From the NCBI RefSeq assembly GCF_000406945.1, contig NZ_KE136354.1, positions 737,707 to 801,706 on the forward strand: DNA of 64,000 nt, read 5' to 3'. Of the stretch, positions 61,742 to 64,000 are shown piece by piece. A model generated the notes under the pieces. It was not told the DNA's origin. It did not search any database and saw only the letters and a program-made list of their open reading frames with translations. This DNA comes from Enterococcus dispar ATCC 51266 (GTDB lineage Bacteria; Bacillota; Bacilli; Lactobacillales; Enterococcaceae). A program made the translations under genes and the position numbers. Numbering within the stretch: position 1 is the stretch's first letter; every line of letters starts with the position of its first letter.

Positions 61742-62284
61742 ATGGAAACTATAAAAACATTATTATTAACAGGTTATCGTAGTTATGAATTAGGTGTTTT
61801 TCAAGAGAAAGACCCCAAAATCACAATTATTAAGAAAGCAATAAAAAATAATCTGCGTCAATATACCGAAGCAGGACTAGAGTGGGTAATCGTCGGAGGA
61901 AATTTAGGGGTCGAAATGTGGGGGGCTGAGGTAATTAGTCAGCTGAAATTGGATTATCCTCAACTCCATTTAGGTGTTGTGTTTCCTTTTGCCGAATTTG
62001 GTGAGCAGTGGAATGAAGGCAACCAAGAAAAACTGCTTCGCTTAAAACAAGAAGCAGATTACGTTGACTCAGTCAGCCATAAAGCTTACCAGAATCCGCA
62101 ACAATTACAAAATCATACAAATTTTTTATTGCAACATTCAGACGGTCTTTTAGCAGTTTTTGATCCGGAATTCCCGGGAAAACCGAAATATTTGCTTGAT
62201 GCTGCCTACAAAGTTGCACAAAATAACGAATATCTCATTGACCTAATTACAATGGATGATTTACAAAATACCTTCTACGAATGA
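61742..62284 (+). CDS. ypsA: YpsA family protein (SLOG/DUF1273)
   Basis: A 180-aa protein of the SLOG superfamily, Rossmann-like. Family marks are LLTGYRSYELGVF, WVIVGGNLGVEMWGAEV and a final FPGKPKYLLDAAYK. In Bacillus YpsA influences cell division and is encoded next to gpsB, as here. Its ligand is not known for sure. ATG 61742 is used; the longer frame would start in the recU promoter. Confidence 0.93.
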   Translation: METIKTLLLTGYRSYELGVFQEKDPKITIIKKAIKNNLRQYTEAGLEWVIVGGNLGVEMWGAEVISQLKLDYPQLHLGVVFPFAEFGEQWNEGNQEKLLRLKQEADYVDSVSHKAYQNPQQLQNHTNFLLQHSDGLLAVFDPEFPGKPKYLLDAAYKVAQNNEYLIDLITMDDLQNTFYE

Positions 62285-62290
62285 TTTTTG

Positions 62291-62318
62291 TTGCTTTCTA
62301 GCTTATTTTTGATAGAAT
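62291..62318 (+). promoter_or_regulatory. Promoter of gpsB
   Basis: TTGCTT, 16 bases, TAGAAT, with extended -10 TGA. Confidence 0.55.
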
Positions 62319-62360
62319 GTTTTAAGAGAGTTTCTAAAAATAAATGAGGTGTATGAATTA

Positions 62361-62789
62361 ATGGCGAATTTAAACTTTAGTCCAAAAGACATTTTGCAAC
62401 AAGAATTCAAAACAAAAATGCGTGGTTATGATCCCGTTGAAGTTGATGAGTTTTTAGATAACGTAATTAAAGACTATGAAGCATATAACAAAGAAATTTT
62501 AGCTTTACAAGAAGAAAATGATCGCTTGCAGGCTAAATTGAGCCAACAAGCGACGAATCCGGCTCCTACACCGAGTCGCGTCCAAACAGAAGTACCTAAA
62601 AGTCAAACAGTAACAAATTTTGATATTTTAAAACGTCTATCTAATTTGGAAAAAGAAGTATTTGGTAAAAAATTAGATCAAGATGCTGCTGATCATAGCG
62701 AAGTAACCACTCGGGTATCTCAAGCGTTGAACAGTAATTATACCAACGATGAAAATAGCGATGACAATGAACGGACACGTCGTTTCTAA
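62361..62789 (+). CDS. gpsB: GpsB cell-division/wall coordinator
   Basis: A 142-aa DivIVA-like protein. The membrane-binding N-terminal coiled coil is seen in FSPKDILQQEFKTKMRGYDP and VDEFLDNVIKDYEAYNKEI; a linker and the C-terminal helical trimer domain (ILKRLSNLEKEVFG) follow. GpsB recruits PBPs, often PBP1, whose gene is close by. ATG 62361 has GAGGTG 9 bases upstream. rnpB follows at once. Confidence 0.95.
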   Translation: MANLNFSPKDILQQEFKTKMRGYDPVEVDEFLDNVIKDYEAYNKEILALQEENDRLQAKLSQQATNPAPTPSRVQTEVPKSQTVTNFDILKRLSNLEKEVFGKKLDQDAADHSEVTTRVSQALNSNYTNDENSDDNERTRRF

Positions 62790-62801
62790 TTTTAATTGAA
62801 G

Positions 62802-63184
62802 CTCTGTGATTTTCGGGTAATCGCGGTCTAGCAATAGGCTGAGGAAAGTCCATGCTCGCACAAGCTGCGATGCTTGTAGTGTTCGTGCCTGGCGAAACCA
62901 TAAGCCAGGGTACTATTTTAGTAACGGCAGGAAAAATTCCTAAGGCGTAAGCTATGGATCAGTATCCTTGAAAGTGCCACAGTGACGAAGCGTTAAAGGA
63001 AACTTTAACGGTGGAACGCGGTAAACCCCTCGAGCGAGCAACCCAAACAATGGTAGGGGCACTTCTTTGACGGAATCAAACGAATACAAGAAGGTATCTT
63101 TATGATGCAGATAGATGATTACCCCGTGGTTTTTGACCCTGAAAAAACTACGGACAGAACATGGCTTATAGAAAATCACAGGAT
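62802..63184 (+). ncRNA. rnpB: RNase P RNA (bacterial type B)
   Basis: The catalytic RNA that trims tRNA 5' ends. The first and last bases pair as P1 (CTGTGATTTTC at 62804-62814 with GAAAATCACAG at 63171-63181). Conserved cores include GAGGAAAGTCCATGCTCGC near 62863 and the GACAGAACATGGCTTATAG end near 63152. Position right after gpsB is the one seen in Bacilli. The ends are estimated to within a few bases. Confidence 0.95.
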
Positions 63185-63211
63185 TCAGGGCTTATTTTAG
63201 AAGTAAATTAA

Positions 63212-63240
63212 AAGCTGGACAAGTGGGTTCGGCTTTTTTT
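63212..63240 (+). terminator. Terminator of rnpB
   Basis: AAGCTGGAC / GTTCGGCTT with G-U pairs, then seven T. Confidence 0.8.
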
Positions 63241-63323
63241 CTTTGCAATCATTTGCATTCAAGTGATTGTCGTGTTTCAATACATTTAAGAACATTTTGT
63301 ACCTGCGGGTAAAGGAGAATATA

Positions 63324-64000
63324 TGAAAGAACAAACATTTAATTTAGTAGCAACATGTGCCAGTGGACTGGAAGCTTTAGTTGGAAAAGAATTACGCGAT
63401 TTAGGGATTGAATGTCAAGTAGAAAATGGTCGCGCGCGGTTTAAAGGCGATTTGCAGACAATTGCTACGGCTAATTTGTGGCTTAGAACTGCTGATAGAA
63501 TCAAAATTGTGGTAGGAGAGTTTGATGCTTATACTTTTGATGAATTATTTGAAAATGTAAAAGCACAACAATGGGAGGATTTATTACCATTGGATGCTGA
63601 ATTTCCTGTCAGTGGAAAGTCGATTAAATCAAAACTTTACAGCGTGCCGGATTGTCAAGCAATTACTAAAAAAGCGATTGTGGATCGCTTGCGTTCTTAT
63701 TATCATCGTCCCAGTCATGTGCCTTTGGCTGAAACGGGAGCACTTTTTCCGGTAGAAGTCGCTCTTTTAAAAGACCATGTGATGATAACGCTTGACACAA
63801 CAGGCCCAAGTCTATTTAAACGCGGGTATCGATTGGAAAAAGGTGGTGCGCCTTTAAAAGAAAATTTGGCAGCAGCGTTAGTGTTGTTAACAAATTGGCA
63901 TAAAGATCGTCCTTTTGTCGATCCTGTTTGTGGCTCAGGAACAATTTGTATTGAAGCCGCATTGATTGGCCATAACATTGCCCCAGGATTTAATCGGGAG
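63324..64000 (+). CDS. ypsC: THUMP-domain RNA methyltransferase, partial
   Basis: The first 225 codons of a gene cut by the window edge; the frame is open to the end. It begins MKEQTFNLVATCASGLEALV. An N-terminal THUMP/ferredoxin-like part (to about 155) is followed by a methyltransferase with SAM motif DPVCGSGTICIEAA. It matches the YpsC/RlmL-RlmK-like group, which makes m2G in 23S rRNA in E. coli. AAAGGAG precedes the ATG. The exact target is uncertain. Confidence 0.9.

Overview
The window is a stretch of low-GC Firmicutes chromosome, almost certainly from the Enterococcaceae (Enterococcus or a close relative such as Tetragenococcus). The evidence is gene order and content: rapZ-yvcK-whiA, cdaA-cdaR-glmM, pcrA-ligA-camS-gatCAB-dagK-rlmCD, lexA next to a DUF896 gene and tkt, and recU/pbp1A divergent from ypsA-gpsB-rnpB. 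The first two genes are a D-aspartate ligase and an aspartate racemase, which points to the E. faecium type of peptidoglycan (L-Lys-D-Asx cross-bridge) rather than the E. faecalis type. I see no transposase, integrase, phage gene, CRISPR array, rRNA or tRNA; this is core chromosome.

Layout. 1-2.1 kb: D-Asp branch synthesis. 2.1-5.2 kb: rapZ-yvcK-whiA. 5.2-5.8 kb: a DsbA-like thiol protein on the minus strand. 5.9-9.4 kb: cdaA-cdaR-glmM (c-di-AMP and amino-sugar supply). 9.4-12.6 kb, minus strand: a cytosine-deaminase-like hydrolase and glmS. Upstream of glmS is a cluster of NagR/YvoA-like operators in place of a glmS ribozyme. 13-15.9 kb: a small unknown gene, sppA, an RDD membrane protein and a TPR protein. 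16-19.5 kb: tig, clpX, engB. 19.5-21.3 kb: a 52-aa minus-strand gene and two proteins of unknown function. 21.5-25.2 kb, minus strand: fruR-fruK-fruA. 25.4-29.2 kb: cytoplasmic alpha-amylase and a secreted GW-repeat protein with an NlpC/P60-like end. 29.2-30.7 kb: ClC antiporter. 30.9-42.2 kb: pcrA, ligA, camS, gatCAB, dagK, rlmCD.

42.2-42.85 kb is decayed sequence with a gene remnant. 42.9-46.4 kb: pdxK, then alsS-budA (acetoin pathway). 46.5-50.3 kb: a lipoprotein phosphoesterase, a 42-aa basic gene with a long leader, and a minus-strand esterase / unknown / isochorismatase operon. 50.6-52 kb: the SOS locus, with a 70-aa membrane protein, lexA and a DUF896 gene. 52-56.3 kb: tkt, a LysM glucosaminidase and cysK. 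56.4-58.7 kb: perR-ridA and dnaD-nth. 58.8-61.7 kb, minus strand: recU-pbp1A. 61.7-64 kb: ypsA, gpsB, rnpB and the start of a THUMP methyltransferase.

Many genes serve the cell envelope: D-Asp ligase, glmM/glmS, c-di-AMP cyclase, pbp1A, gpsB, glucosaminidase and the GW hydrolase. Most others serve genome maintenance and translation.

The most interesting locus is the small membrane-protein gene just downstream of lexA. Lexically it is separated from lexA by a terminator, and it has its own sigma-A promoter with one LexA box in the spacer and a second just downstream. This is the position and control expected of an SOS cell-division inhibitor (YneA in Bacillus, SosA in Staphylococcus), but the protein looks like a two-helix membrane hairpin unlike either. 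Other points of note are a surface protein with two 79-residue repeats that are nearly identical in protein but recoded at 34 codons, a 42-aa conserved-looking basic protein with a structured leader, and several genes too short for routine calling.
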